Origin: Acetobacter ascendens
GTDB lineage: Bacteria > Pseudomonadota > Alphaproteobacteria > Acetobacterales > Acetobacteraceae
Reading direction: 5' to 3'
Length of the DNA stretch: 64,000 nucleotides
Assembly (NCBI RefSeq): GCF_001766235.1
Contig: NZ_CP015164.1
Coordinates: 1,535,501-1,599,500, forward strand
Position numbers and translations under genes: made by a program. The notes under the pieces are model-generated. The model saw nothing but the letters and a program-made list of their open reading frames with translations. It did no database searches and was not told where the DNA came from. This document shows positions 17,351-26,897 of the stretch, piece after piece. How positions within the stretch are numbered: position 1 is the first letter of the stretch; each line of letters starts with the position of its first letter.

Positions 17351-18100
17351 TTATAGGCCACCAAACATTTTCCCAACAAAAGTTGTTCCCACCATAGCGA
17401 CAATACCCCAAAATAGGACGCGCAAGGTAGGCCGCAAAGGTGCAGCACCACCTGCACGGGCCCCTACAACTCCAAGTAACGCCAAGCTTATGAGTGAGAC
17501 TGCGGACACAGCCCATGATACAATAGATGAAGATGAGAGTAATGCAGCCAACACCGGAAGTATTGCGCCAGACGAAAATGCCCCAGCCGATGCACAGGCC
17601 GCTTGTATTGGTCGTGCAGATGTTGCATCGGAAATACCCAATTCATCACGAGCATGAGCCCCCAATGCGTCATGCTGCATGAGTTGCTGTGCAACCTTGC
17701 ACGCCAGAGCATCATCCAGCCCACGCTGGCGATATATATCAGCCAGTTCGCCAACTTCGGTATCCCAACTGCTGCCAAGCTCCTGCTTTTCACGAGCAAG
17801 ATCAGCTTTTTCTGAATCTGCCTGTGAACTGACAGAAACATACTCTCCTGCAGCCATAGACATGGCTCCGGCCACGAGGCTTGATATTCCAGCCAGCAAA
17901 ATATTTTCTCGACTGGCATGGGCACTCGCAACACCCATAATAAGGCTGGATGTTGACAGAATGCCATCATTCGCACCCAACACAGCGGCCCGCAGCCATC
18001 CCAAACGAGATGTTGCATGCGTTTCTTTCTGGCTGTTCAAGATATTATTTCCCATATTTGATTGATGTACTTTCAACCGCCTGCATTTTTTGAAAAACAT
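17351..18100 (-). CDS. VIT1/CCC1-family Fe(II)/Mn(II) transporter
   Basis: Up to 249 residues. The family core LGWLRAAVLGANDGILSTSSLIMGVASA is followed by a conserved membrane block AGISSLVAGAMSMAAGEYVSVSSQADSEKADL, a charged cytosolic segment (EVGELADIYRQRGLDDALACKVAQQLM) and a hydrophobic C-terminal half. Homologues move Fe2+ or Mn2+ across membranes. Either Met1 (18100) or Met16 (MGNNILNSQ, 18055) could be the start; neither has a strong ribosome-binding site. It lies 88 bp after the sensor kinase gene on the same strand, next to a metal efflux operon, which fits a metal-homeostasis island. Confidence 0.88.
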   Translation of the reverse strand: MFFKKCRRLKVHQSNMGNNILNSQKETHATSRLGWLRAAVLGANDGILSTSSLIMGVASAHASRENILLAGISSLVAGAMSMAAGEYVSVSSQADSEKADLAREKQELGSSWDTEVGELADIYRQRGLDDALACKVAQQLMQHDALGAHARDELGISDATSARPIQAACASAGAFSSGAILPVLAALLSSSSIVSWAVSAVSLISLALLGVVGARAGGAAPLRPTLRVLFWGIVAMVGTTFVGKMFGGL

Positions 18101-18188
18101 TTCTTTTCAAAAGAGAGATCACAACAGGAATCATTTCATCTAGAACATCATACATCGCAAACATGACGCAAACCTGAACGTGTTACTG

Positions 18189-19541
18189 TCAAGTTTCTTC
18201 AGACAGCAATATGATTTCTGGGTTAGGGAAACATAGAGAAACACTTAATCCCCGCGCAGAACCAGTAAGAGGTGATTGTAATTGCAAGCGCGCATCCATC
18301 TGTCTGGCAATATTACTGGCAATTGCTAAACCAAGGCCGCTTCCATTTCTGGAACTGCCACCACGCACAAATGGGCTTGTCAGTTGGGCCAATGTGTCTG
18401 GGGCCAAGGCAGGACAATCATTAATAACGTCAATACAGCCCTCAGGTTTTACCTCAACCTTTACTGGCATATCGGAAGTGCCATGCAAGAGGGCATTTTC
18501 AAGTAGATTGCGCAACAGAATACCGGTTGCGTCCATATCTCCATAAACAAAAATATGGCCAATACCCTTGGCTTTTAAATTAATACTCCGGCCAGCATGT
18601 GGTAGATGCCCCAGATCATCAACCAGCACATATAATACGACCAGCAGATCAAATCGATCTCGCCGAAAAGCAACGCCAGAAGATGCACGTGAAAATTGTA
18701 GCAGTTTTTCAACCGTTCGGGCCAATCTGCGAGTGCGATCCGCAATAATTTCCACCCGCTTATTAGCCGAAGATCCTTCAGGCAACATGCGCCCCAGCAT
18801 CTGTACCTGCGCAAGCAGGGCACCAAGTGGGTTACGCAATTCATGCGCTGCACTTGCTGCAAAAGCGCGTTCCGTAGAAAGTGCTGTTTTAAGGCGGGAC
18901 AGAAGCGTGTTTACGGCATGCTGGATAGAAACCAGTTCGACCGGCAAATCAAGTGACGAAATAGGGCTTAAATTGCCACTGCCGCGAGATTGCATTTCAT
19001 CATGCAAACGGTTCAAAGGCCGCAAGGCACGACGCACTATCAGGCGCACCAACACCCAAATTACGGGCAAAAAGATCAGTATCGGCAAAACGGCCATAGC
19101 CGTTGCGCGCCATGTGGCCTCTCGCCGATGCAACGTGGGTTCCCCAACCAAAACACGATAAGCCGTGGCCGTAGGTGCTGCAATATAAACCCTAAACAAA
19201 GGCGTATTAGCAAAACCTGTATGAATATCAGGCACAAAAGGCTCAACCGGTGCATTTTGAGAACGCAGAACAACATGGCCAGATTGATCAACAACCTGAT
19301 ACGCGAGTGTTCGTGGCCCCACATCGGGCACCCATGCCACGTTGTCTGACTGGGCTTTATGCGGCTGTATAGTAATGATAGCCTGCAAACGTTCGGATAC
19401 TTCCTGCAAGGAATTGTCCAGACGTTCTGTTATTTCGTACCGCGTAAAACCGGCAACTGCGATACTAAGGGCAAGAAGGCTCAGCGTGACCACACACAGA
19501 ACACCACTGACAATCCGGGTCGCAAGGCTCCAGTTTTTCAT
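18189..19541 (-). CDS. sensor histidine kinase of a metal-responsive-type two-component system
   Basis: 450-residue membrane kinase. One membrane helix at about 8-30, a periplasmic sensor region of about 110 residues, a second helix near 148-170 (AVLPILIFLPVIWVLVRLIV), a HAMP linker (RPLNRLHDEMQSR), then the HisKA helix with phospho-acceptor H233 in FAASAAHELRNPLGALLAQ. The ATP domain shows LLRNLLENALLHG (N box) and FVRGGSSRNGSGLGLAIASNIARQM (F and G boxes). It partners the response regulator encoded immediately upstream, overlapping it by 4 bp. Because the pair continues the RND operon, it probably senses the periplasmic metal that the pump exports. Confidence 0.92.
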   Translation of the reverse strand: MKNWSLATRIVSGVLCVVTLSLLALSIAVAGFTRYEITERLDNSLQEVSERLQAIITIQPHKAQSDNVAWVPDVGPRTLAYQVVDQSGHVVLRSQNAPVEPFVPDIHTGFANTPLFRVYIAAPTATAYRVLVGEPTLHRREATWRATAMAVLPILIFLPVIWVLVRLIVRRALRPLNRLHDEMQSRGSGNLSPISSLDLPVELVSIQHAVNTLLSRLKTALSTERAFAASAAHELRNPLGALLAQVQMLGRMLPEGSSANKRVEIIADRTRRLARTVEKLLQFSRASSGVAFRRDRFDLLVVLYVLVDDLGHLPHAGRSINLKAKGIGHIFVYGDMDATGILLRNLLENALLHGTSDMPVKVEVKPEGCIDVINDCPALAPDTLAQLTSPFVRGGSSRNGSGLGLAIASNIARQMDARLQLQSPLTGSARGLSVSLCFPNPEIILLSEET

Positions 19542-20209
19542 GCGTCTGCTCTATCGGCCAGGCAATAACCCCGGCCACGCACGGTTTTTATAACCGTATT
19601 GCCAACCTTTTTACGCAGGCGACTAATAAAAACCTCAACCGTATTACTGCCAACATCCTGATCCAGCGCATACAGGGCTGTATCAATCTGCTGGCGGGAA
19701 TAAATGCGTCCGGGCCTGCGAGACAGCAATTCCATGATTGCCCATTCCCGTGCTGTTAACTCAAGTTCCATCTCGTTACGCGTTACGGAACGATTTTCCC
19801 GATCAATAACAATCTCGCCCATCTGGTAGCAGGCCTGCCTGCGTGGCGCGACATACCGGCGGGCGACTGCCGCAATCCGCGCCACCAGTTCATTCAAATC
19901 ATAGGGTTTGACGATGTAATCATCCGCTCCATCGGACAAACCTGCGATCCTGTCACTGATCTGGTCTTCTGCCGTTGTGATCAGAATGGCGGTATCAAAG
20001 GACTTACGGCGGATCTCTCGCAGCAGATCGCGCCCATTGCCATCTGGCAGCCCAAGATCCAGCAGCATGAAGTCATAATCCACAGTTGCCACGGCTGCGC
20101 GTGCATCTTCCAGAGTCATGAACCAATCCACAGCATGTCCATCCTGCCGCATACGCTCCTGCACGGCTGCCCCAAGATCGTGCTCGTCTTCCACAATGAG
20201 GATACGCAT
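19538..20209 (-). CDS. OmpR/PhoB-family response regulator
   Basis: 223 residues. The receiver domain has the acidic pocket E7/D8/E9, phospho-acceptor D51 in MLLDLGLPDGNGR and K101 in DDYIVKPYD. The C-terminal winged-helix DNA-binding domain reads LELTAREWAIMELLSRRPGRIYSRQQI and NTVEVFISRLRKKVGNTVIKTVRGRGYCL. Its start overlaps the last base of the RND pump gene and its end overlaps the kinase gene, so pump and regulator are translated from one transcript. It most likely controls the efflux operon. Confidence 0.93.
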   Translation of the reverse strand: MRILIVEDEHDLGAAVQERMRQDGHAVDWFMTLEDARAAVATVDYDFMLLDLGLPDGNGRDLLREIRRKSFDTAILITTAEDQISDRIAGLSDGADDYIVKPYDLNELVARIAAVARRYVAPRRQACYQMGEIVIDRENRSVTRNEMELELTAREWAIMELLSRRPGRIYSRQQIDTALYALDQDVGSNTVEVFISRLRKKVGNTVIKTVRGRGYCLADRADA

Positions 20210-23200
20210 CAGTTCTGAACCTCCTCTCGCATGACACGAGCATACAGGGATGGCAGCACCAGCAGAGTGAGCAGCGTGGATGTCACCAGTCCGCCAATCA
20301 CCACACTGGCCAAAGGTCTTTCCACTTCTGCCCCGGCACTTTCAGAAAACGCCATGGGAAAGAAGCCAAGGCTGGCCACCAACGCCGTAGCCATAACCGG
20401 TCTGAAGCGGGCTTTTGCGCCCACAAAAGCCGCCTGCGCCACGGCCATCCCTCGCGCGCGCAATGCGGCTATTTCGCTCACCAGCACAACGCCATTCAGA
20501 ATAGCCACCCCAAACAGGGCAATAAATCCAATACCTGCTGAAATACTGAAGGGCATTCCACGTAATGTCAGCATAATAATGCCGCCGGTTGCAGCCACAG
20601 GCAGATTGATAAAAACCAAGAGTGCGGGCCGGATTGCGCCAAAGGTTACAGCCAGCAAAGCAAATATCAGACCAAGAGCAAGAGGCAGAACAATTTCCAG
20701 ACGTTGCACAGCTGAATGCAGGTTACGGAACTGCCCATCCCATTGCATGGTGTAGCCCGATGGCAGATGCACATCATGCGTCACACGCTGCTGCGCCTCG
20801 GTAACAAAGGAGGCAAGATCCCGCCCTCGCACATTCGCTTGCACAACCATGCGGCGGCGCACACCATCACGACTGATACGTGGTGTACCATCAACTTCAT
20901 GCACACGCGCCACTTGTGAAAGCATGACATTCCCCTGCCCATCCATACGCCGGACAGGCAAGGCAGCAATAGCTGCCGCTGAAGCCACATGGCGGCCGTT
21001 CAGGCGCACCTGCGTGCTGATAATGGCATTGCCAACAATAACAGGCCGCGCACCAACATGCCCGCCTATGGCTTCCACCGTATCCAGAATATCCTGTACT
21101 GCCACGTTGCGGCTGGCAGCCTGTGCGCGATCAATGTCCACCACAACCAGCGGCACACTGCCATCACCCGCCGCTGCCACATCTGCGGCACCTTTTACAC
21201 TTGAAATAGCAGCTACAACCTTGCCCCCCAGAGTGGCGAGTGTTGCCAGATCATCACCAAAAATCGAAACCGCAATCTGTGTTCTTACGCCAGAGAGCAG
21301 ATCATCCATGCGCATCTGCACCGGCTGGCTCCAGGAATACAGCGCATCTGGCAATTCTCGCCGCAGTGTCTCATCCATTGCAGCCACCAACCCAGCCTGC
21401 GTACGCGCGGTTTTCCATGTTGATGGCGGATTGAGAAGAATGAAGCTGTCAGTCTCATTCACACCCATCGGATCTGTGGGAATGGCGGATGTGCCAGTGT
21501 TGCTGACAACCGTTTTGACCTCAGGAAAACGCCGCAAAATCTGTTCCTGTTTGGTCACCGATGCAAGTACAGTCTCCAGAGATGCTGAGGGCAGACGTGT
21601 GGTGGTAACAGCCAAAGCCCCTTCATCAAGCTGGGGAATGAACTCCCCGCCCAGACGTGTTGCAAGACCTGCCGATAACACCAGAACAGCCAGCGTGCCC
21701 CCAAACAGAAGCCGCGGATGTGCTTCTCCCCACTCTGTCAGATGTGCATATGGAGCGCGCAGGCGAGCAATCAGCCATGTATCTCCTTTTGGCCGCACAC
21801 GCGCCAGAGTCAGAGCCGCAATTACGGGAATACAGATGAAGCAGTAAGCCAGCGAAGCTAGAAGCGCCATGATAACCGTTTGCGCCATGGGCCGGAACAT
21901 ATGCCCTTCAATGCCCTGCAGGGTAAGAATAGGCAGATAGACCATAATGATGACCAGTATGGCGAAGCCGACAGGCCGTATGACCTGCTGAACGGACGAG
22001 ACAACCAGCGGCATAAACGCGGCTTCTGGCTCCTCCTCCCGCCTTGAAAGGATATGCTCAATAACCACCAATGAGCCATCAACAATCATGCCAAAATCAA
22101 TTGCGCCAAGGCTAAGCAGATTAGCTGAAATGCCAAAATACCGCATACCGGCCATGGCGCAGACAAGAGCCACTGGAATAACGGAGGCAATTACCAGAGC
22201 GGCCTGCCAGCTTCCAATCACAACCACAAGCACCGCTATCACCAGCACGGCACCCATCAGCAGGTTATCGCGCACGGTCGCAATTGTTTGCCCGGTTAAT
22301 GTGGCGCGGGTGTAATAGGGCTCCAATGTAACACCTGCTGGCAGGGATTGCCTTATACCGGGCAAGGCATGATTGATGGCGGCCAATGTAGCGTTGGAAC
22401 TTGCGCCACTTTCCATCATCACCACGCCAATCACAATTTCGCCCTGCCCATCACGGGTAACAGCGCCAAGACGTGTGCGTGCGCCAGTTGTAATGCGCCC
22501 AAGATCACGCAGGCGTATAATGGAGCCATCGGCATTGGCGCGTACGGCAATGTTGCCAAAATCAGCAAGACTGCCCACCAACCCACGCCCGACCACACTC
22601 TGCTGCTCGGCATGATGAGTGATCCACCCACCGCCTGATGCCGCATTGTTTGCATCCACCGCGCGATAAACCTCACTCACTGAAAGGTTGCTGGCAATCA
22701 GCCGGGCAGGATCCAGCGCAACCTCATAGGTTTCTTCCGCGCCACCATTGACGTTTACATCCACAACACCCGGTACAAGCCGCATCTGCGGCACTACCGT
22801 CCAGTTCATGATCCGGTTGAGTTCCATAAGTGAGCGCCCCGCCCCCTTGATCTGGAACTGCATGATTTCACCCATGCCCGTTGCAAGCGGCCCCATGCTT
22901 ACAGTAATGCCCGGCACAGATATGGAACCCCGCGCCTGCTGGATGCGTTCATTCACCCGTGTGCGGTCAAGATTGATATCCGTATCATCAGCAAACTGCA
23001 CATAAACAACCGAGACCCCACCACGAGAAACCGATCGCAGATCCGTCATGCCGGGAATACCAGTCATGCTGGCTTCAACCGGAAAGGTGATCAGTTTTTC
23101 CACTTCCTCGGTCGCAAGGCCGGGCGCCACAACAGAGACAAGAACCTGCTTTGGTGAAATATCTGGCACAGCCTCCACAGGCAGTTCCAGCACTGCCATA

Positions 23201-23283
23201 ATACCTGCCGCCAATATCAGAGCCAGTCCACCCAGCACTGGCATACGGGCCCGCAGCAAAGTCTCCAGGTATTTACGGGCCAT
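20209..23283 (-). CDS. CzcA/CusA-type heavy-metal RND efflux pump
   Basis: 1024-residue inner-membrane RND transporter, normal length for the HME subfamily. It begins MARKYLETLLRARMPVLGGLALILAAGI with PVEAVPDISPKQVLVSVVAPGL. The TM4 proton-relay residues D396, D402 and E409 are in GAIDFGMIVDGSLVVIEH. That D-D-E arrangement is known from CzcA-type Zn/Co/Cd/Ni pumps, whereas CusA-type Cu/Ag pumps have a different TM4 motif, so a divalent cation is the likelier substrate (inference). It works with the adaptor and the TolC-type channel encoded just upstream; starts overlap by one base (TGATG). Confidence 0.93.
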   Translation of the reverse strand: MARKYLETLLRARMPVLGGLALILAAGIMAVLELPVEAVPDISPKQVLVSVVAPGLATEEVEKLITFPVEASMTGIPGMTDLRSVSRGGVSVVYVQFADDTDINLDRTRVNERIQQARGSISVPGITVSMGPLATGMGEIMQFQIKGAGRSLMELNRIMNWTVVPQMRLVPGVVDVNVNGGAEETYEVALDPARLIASNLSVSEVYRAVDANNAASGGGWITHHAEQQSVVGRGLVGSLADFGNIAVRANADGSIIRLRDLGRITTGARTRLGAVTRDGQGEIVIGVVMMESGASSNATLAAINHALPGIRQSLPAGVTLEPYYTRATLTGQTIATVRDNLLMGAVLVIAVLVVVIGSWQAALVIASVIPVALVCAMAGMRYFGISANLLSLGAIDFGMIVDGSLVVIEHILSRREEEPEAAFMPLVVSSVQQVIRPVGFAILVIIMVYLPILTLQGIEGHMFRPMAQTVIMALLASLAYCFICIPVIAALTLARVRPKGDTWLIARLRAPYAHLTEWGEAHPRLLFGGTLAVLVLSAGLATRLGGEFIPQLDEGALAVTTTRLPSASLETVLASVTKQEQILRRFPEVKTVVSNTGTSAIPTDPMGVNETDSFILLNPPSTWKTARTQAGLVAAMDETLRRELPDALYSWSQPVQMRMDDLLSGVRTQIAVSIFGDDLATLATLGGKVVAAISSVKGAADVAAAGDGSVPLVVVDIDRAQAASRNVAVQDILDTVEAIGGHVGARPVIVGNAIISTQVRLNGRHVASAAAIAALPVRRMDGQGNVMLSQVARVHEVDGTPRISRDGVRRRMVVQANVRGRDLASFVTEAQQRVTHDVHLPSGYTMQWDGQFRNLHSAVQRLEIVLPLALGLIFALLAVTFGAIRPALLVFINLPVAATGGIIMLTLRGMPFSISAGIGFIALFGVAILNGVVLVSEIAALRARGMAVAQAAFVGAKARFRPVMATALVASLGFFPMAFSESAGAEVERPLASVVIGGLVTSTLLTLLVLPSLYARVMREEVQN

Positions 23284-24437
23284 CAGTCTGCGTCCATTCC
23301 GGCCAGCCCGATAATTGATTTCAGGGCAAAACTGCCGTAGCTGACCACTGCCTCACCCTCTTTCAAGCCTGAGCTTACAACCGCGTGCTTACCATCATCC
23401 AAGGCTATATTCACCATCACAGGCCGGTAATGCGTTTTATCTATCTGCACAAACACGACGTTATGGACACCAATTTTCTGAATGGCATCTGAAGGCAGGA
23501 CAATTCCCGTTACACTGTCACGCTCCGTCAGGCTGGCATCCAGCACCATGCCTGGAACCAACGCACCAGTTGGGTTGGAAACACGGCTGATAACACGCAC
23601 CAACCCTGTTTGCGGGTTGGCCATACCATCCACTGTATCAATCCGGGATGTGATGGCACCATCGTTGGTCTCTGTGGTCTGTAGTCCCCCGGGCTGAAGA
23701 CGTGCTGCCTGTTCCGGCGCAATGTCCGAAACAATCCACACGTCAGATAGATCTGCCACGCTCGCCACGTTTGTAGTTGGCGTTAGGTCTGCAGCGACAG
23801 ATGTGTCCAGCGTTTGCACCATACCATCAACCGGAGAGATCAGGGTTGATACCTCATCCTGCTGTTTCCGACTGCTTTGTTCAGAGGATGAATTGAACTC
23901 CTCATTAAACCGATGACCCAATGTATCCACATCTGCCTGTCGGGCCCGCATGGTTGCATCTGCCTGCGCCAGAATATCCTGCCTGCGGCGCAGCTCTGCC
24001 AATGAAAGGGTTTGACCAACCAGTTGTTTTGCGCGCTGCACTGCGGCTGCAGCATCATTTCTACTGGCAATGGCAGCTGTTAACGCGGCACGCATCTGAA
24101 TGGCCTGAAGCCGTGCACCATGAAGGGAATGATCCTGATAGCGCAGCAGAGCCTGTCCTTTACGGACCGAAGCACCTGGCTGCACCAAAACGTCCAGCAC
24201 TTTGCCACTTCCGGCTGAGTGGATATACACAAGCCGCGTGGTATCGGGCATAACCCGGCTGACAACTGGCAAAATACGAGAAAACTTACCATATTTTGAA
24301 AATATTACTGTAATACCTTCATTTTTTATCGCTTCTGTATCCAGCGCGACAACTGAAGGGAGTATCTGATCTTCCGCATTGGCGAGAGACGACATACAAA
24401 AACACACAGCGAAATACAGAAGGATGCGCCCTTTCAT
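23283..24437 (-). CDS. RND efflux periplasmic adaptor (membrane fusion protein)
   Basis: 384 residues from the ATG at 24437 (MKGRILLYFAVCFCMSSLANA, a signal peptide), chosen because it forms an ATGA overlap with the outer-membrane factor gene; the frame is open 47 codons further but that part has no export signal at its start. It shows the barrel-sandwich lipoyl halves (GSGKVLDVLVQPGASVRKGQALLRYQ and STLISPVDGMVQTLDTSVAADL) around a long alpha-hairpin (about 100-200), followed by beta-barrel and membrane-proximal domains. It joins the RND pump to the outer-membrane channel. Confidence 0.92.
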   Translation of the reverse strand: MKGRILLYFAVCFCMSSLANAEDQILPSVVALDTEAIKNEGITVIFSKYGKFSRILPVVSRVMPDTTRLVYIHSAGSGKVLDVLVQPGASVRKGQALLRYQDHSLHGARLQAIQMRAALTAAIASRNDAAAAVQRAKQLVGQTLSLAELRRRQDILAQADATMRARQADVDTLGHRFNEEFNSSSEQSSRKQQDEVSTLISPVDGMVQTLDTSVAADLTPTTNVASVADLSDVWIVSDIAPEQAARLQPGGLQTTETNDGAITSRIDTVDGMANPQTGLVRVISRVSNPTGALVPGMVLDASLTERDSVTGIVLPSDAIQKIGVHNVVFVQIDKTHYRPVMVNIALDDGKHAVVSSGLKEGEAVVSYGSFALKSIIGLAGMDAD

Positions 24438-25669
24438 GGTGTAATCCCCATGGCAATCATCATACGCAGCGTTGCGGCATGCCATTCCACCTCTGCACGG
24501 GCGTTGGCAAATTGCGCATTGCAGGCGGCCTGTTCTGCCTGCATGACAGTTTCGAGTGTTGCCTCTCCCACCCGCCATGTATGCTCTTCTGCCGCTGCAC
24601 GCTTTTGCATATTTGCGGCGGCTATACGGGTGGTCTGCCGGGCCGCTGTGGCGGCCATCAGCCGAGCCCGCACACGGGATATTTCCAGATGCACCATGCG
24701 CCGGGCCTGTATTTCCTGACTATTGGCAGAAGCAAGCCTGTTGCTGGCCTCAGACATAATCGGTGTATTCCGGACCTCGCTTGGTAGTGGGATGCTGAAA
24801 TTGACACCAACCCGGTCATCCCATGGGCTGCCATACTGTTTTTCATGAATTACATCGATGCCCAGTTCCGGGTTGGGCATAAAAGAGCGGCGGGCAAGCT
24901 TCATATTAGCTTGTGCGGCTTCAACATTTTTGTGTGCGGCTTTTACGCGCGGATCATTGTCTTCCATATCACGTGGTTCCACAAACCGCACATGTGCCAT
25001 ATCTGCGCCATGAGAAAGATCAACCTCAACTGGCTGGGTAAATAAAACTTCCAGTTCAGCCTGAGAATTTTCCAGATATTCCTGCGCCAATGCCTGTTCA
25101 TTACGGGCATTTTCCATTTCTGACTGTGCTATCTGGCTTTCCGAAGATGAAGATTCACCCATATGCGCAGAATGGGCAATCAAACTGTTTATCCTGCTTG
25201 CATACTCATACAGTTGATTTGCCGCCTTTAAACGTTCCCGAGCAATCTGTGCTTTGGCCGCCCCATCCAATATCCTTATGGAAAGCGACAGGTGTTCAAC
25301 ATTTAGCTGCTCATCCAGAGATGCAGCTTCAGCACTTGCGACCTGACGCGTGGCGCTTCCCTGCCCTGGCAACCAGAGCGGTACGGACACCCCTCCCTGA
25401 TAGGTGGTGTACCCTTCATTACTCCCGATTGCATGGTCATCCATATATTCACCAGACAGAGTTGGTCCGCCAGCAAACCATGATCCTGCCGCACTGCTGC
25501 GCGCCTTTGCAGAATGATGGCCAACCTGCAATTCCGTACGCACAGGATCAACCGCCCAGGCTATATTAACGGCTCTATGAAAATCTATTTTTTCTGGCAT
25601 GTTCTGGGCATTCGCGGAAAATATGTCCAATGAAAATGTCACAATACTTAACAGCAGGATTTCACGCAT
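24434..25669 (-). CDS. TolC-family outer-membrane efflux channel (CzcC type)
   Basis: 411 residues with a signal peptide (MREILLLSIVTFSLDIFSANA) and two OEP repeats of long Ala/Glu/Gln-rich helices (around 140-230 and 320-400). Motifs such as GVNFSIPLPSEVRNTPIMSEASNRL fit the CzcC/NccC group. It forms the outer-membrane exit of the tripartite pump and is the second gene of the operon, 18 bp after the small lipoprotein gene. The stop codon overlaps the adaptor start. Confidence 0.9.
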   Translation of the reverse strand: MREILLLSIVTFSLDIFSANAQNMPEKIDFHRAVNIAWAVDPVRTELQVGHHSAKARSSAAGSWFAGGPTLSGEYMDDHAIGSNEGYTTYQGGVSVPLWLPGQGSATRQVASAEAASLDEQLNVEHLSLSIRILDGAAKAQIARERLKAANQLYEYASRINSLIAHSAHMGESSSSESQIAQSEMENARNEQALAQEYLENSQAELEVLFTQPVEVDLSHGADMAHVRFVEPRDMEDNDPRVKAAHKNVEAAQANMKLARRSFMPNPELGIDVIHEKQYGSPWDDRVGVNFSIPLPSEVRNTPIMSEASNRLASANSQEIQARRMVHLEISRVRARLMAATAARQTTRIAAANMQKRAAAEEHTWRVGEATLETVMQAEQAACNAQFANARAEVEWHAATLRMMIAMGITP

Positions 25670-25687
25670 GAGGTTACACGCAGCCTT

Positions 25688-26158
25688 CTACGGAATAATC
25701 GGCTTGTTATGCGTAATTCGGGAGGCGAGGTCATTCCATAGATTGACCGTTGCCAAGTTGATGTCGCCTTTTATGGATGAAGGTGACTGGGTGCGTGAAA
25801 AAGACGTCAGGGCCATGCGTTCACCAATCACAAAACGCCCTTGCGAAAATAATGTGACGGAAAGCGATCCCAACCGCCCCTGCCCGGCCGGCCGCTTGAT
25901 AGACACCCGCATATGTGGTGGAGGCACAGCAATGGCGTGAAATACCTGAAGTTCTGTTTCTCCTATAGGACAGGCAACACTCTGCAAGACTGCAGGCCGT
26001 AAAACAGAATGTGGATAGCCCGCATATGAGCCATCTATATGCAGAAGAATACCTTCTTCCGTTCCCTTACAGATACTTTCTGTTTCGGTATAAGAGACAC
26101 ATCCGCACAGGCTGAGTGTTATCAGAATTGACAATCCGTAACGTATTACCCGTTGCAT
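25688..26158 (-). CDS. small lipoprotein at the head of the metal efflux operon
   Basis: 156 residues. The N-terminus MQRVIRYGLSILITLSLCGCVSY has a lipobox (LCGC, lipidated Cys near 20), followed by a periplasmic domain with two further cysteines (ICKGTEEG and VACPIGE). I do not recognise the family. It is the first gene of the efflux operon, only 18 bp before the TolC-type gene, so a periplasmic or outer-membrane accessory role such as metal binding or assembly is plausible but unproven. Confidence 0.75.
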   Translation of the reverse strand: MQRVIRYGLSILITLSLCGCVSYTETESICKGTEEGILLHIDGSYAGYPHSVLRPAVLQSVACPIGETELQVFHAIAVPPPHMRVSIKRPAGQGRLGSLSVTLFSQGRFVIGERMALTSFSRTQSPSSIKGDINLATVNLWNDLASRITHNKPIIP

Positions 26159-26897
26159 AACCTGTATCTGGCCTTCCTAATACGATCCACAGCACGCCGT
26201 TGTTGCGTTGGCATCTTTGCCCCTATAACGCGCTAAGATGACGTGAACCTGAATGGCCACCAGACAACGGGTTTCTACGTAGAAAGAAATGCCTCGTCAG
26301 GTCACAGGCCTGACATAGAACATGATGTGTAAAGTTATGCCTCTGAACTACTTCAGTCTGGCCAAGAACTGTTCAAATATCTTTTGTTTTTTATGATAAA
26401 TCTATCACCTGAGCAAAAACTCCGGCAACCATGCAAAAAGATTCAGAGATTCCGCTTACGCCTCATCCCGGTCATTCTCGATCCAAACGAACTTTCCCTA
26501 AAGCTGACATGATTTTGCACTTTGGCCTCAGCGAACTCCAAGTTGGAAGCTGAACGCTGGTTTTTGGTCTTTATGGCTATTGCTAACGTCGAAGTCCTTG
26601 CGACGTGAGGCAACCTGACTTGCTGCGACGACACAAAAATGTCTTCACACCTACAGAAGGCCCATTCAGTCAGAGCAAGCTCCGCCAGGTGCTTCGTCGG
26701 CACCCAATTATGGGTTCATAGAAAAATTTACATCGCGTCATTGCCTATCTTCTTGTCCGAGCAGCTAACAGCGTAACCTCAAAGCGAAGACAGTTTAGAG
26801 GAACACTTCGCAGCCGCTATCGAACCGCTCTTCTTAAGGATGCTCTCGTCTGGTAAAAATATTCTGGTGAGACAATTATTATTCAAAACGAGCAGTA
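26159..26897. other. Intergenic region upstream of the efflux operon
   Basis: About 740 bases with no convincing gene. It should contain the promoter of the minus-strand efflux operon near its left end. It also holds an IS5-type relic (26335-26397). A minus-strand frame at 26443-26703 has no recognisable content and no good ribosome-binding site, so I do not call it. Confidence 0.5.
26335..26397 (-). mobile_element. Short relic of an IS5/IS427-type element
   Basis: About 60 bases resemble 29238-29300, inside the second IS5-type element: both contain ATGCCTCTGAACT followed by CTTCAG, CTGGC, CAAGAA, GTTCAA and a TTTTTGT-like run, with substitutions and small gaps. This corresponds to the C-terminal ERF..RLKQFRG part of that transposase. 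It is a decayed fragment only. Confidence 0.6.

Noticed and set aside
26443-26703. 86-codon minus-strand frame upstream of the kinase relic
   Set aside because: No ribosome-binding site, no recognisable content, and located in decayed intergenic DNA.
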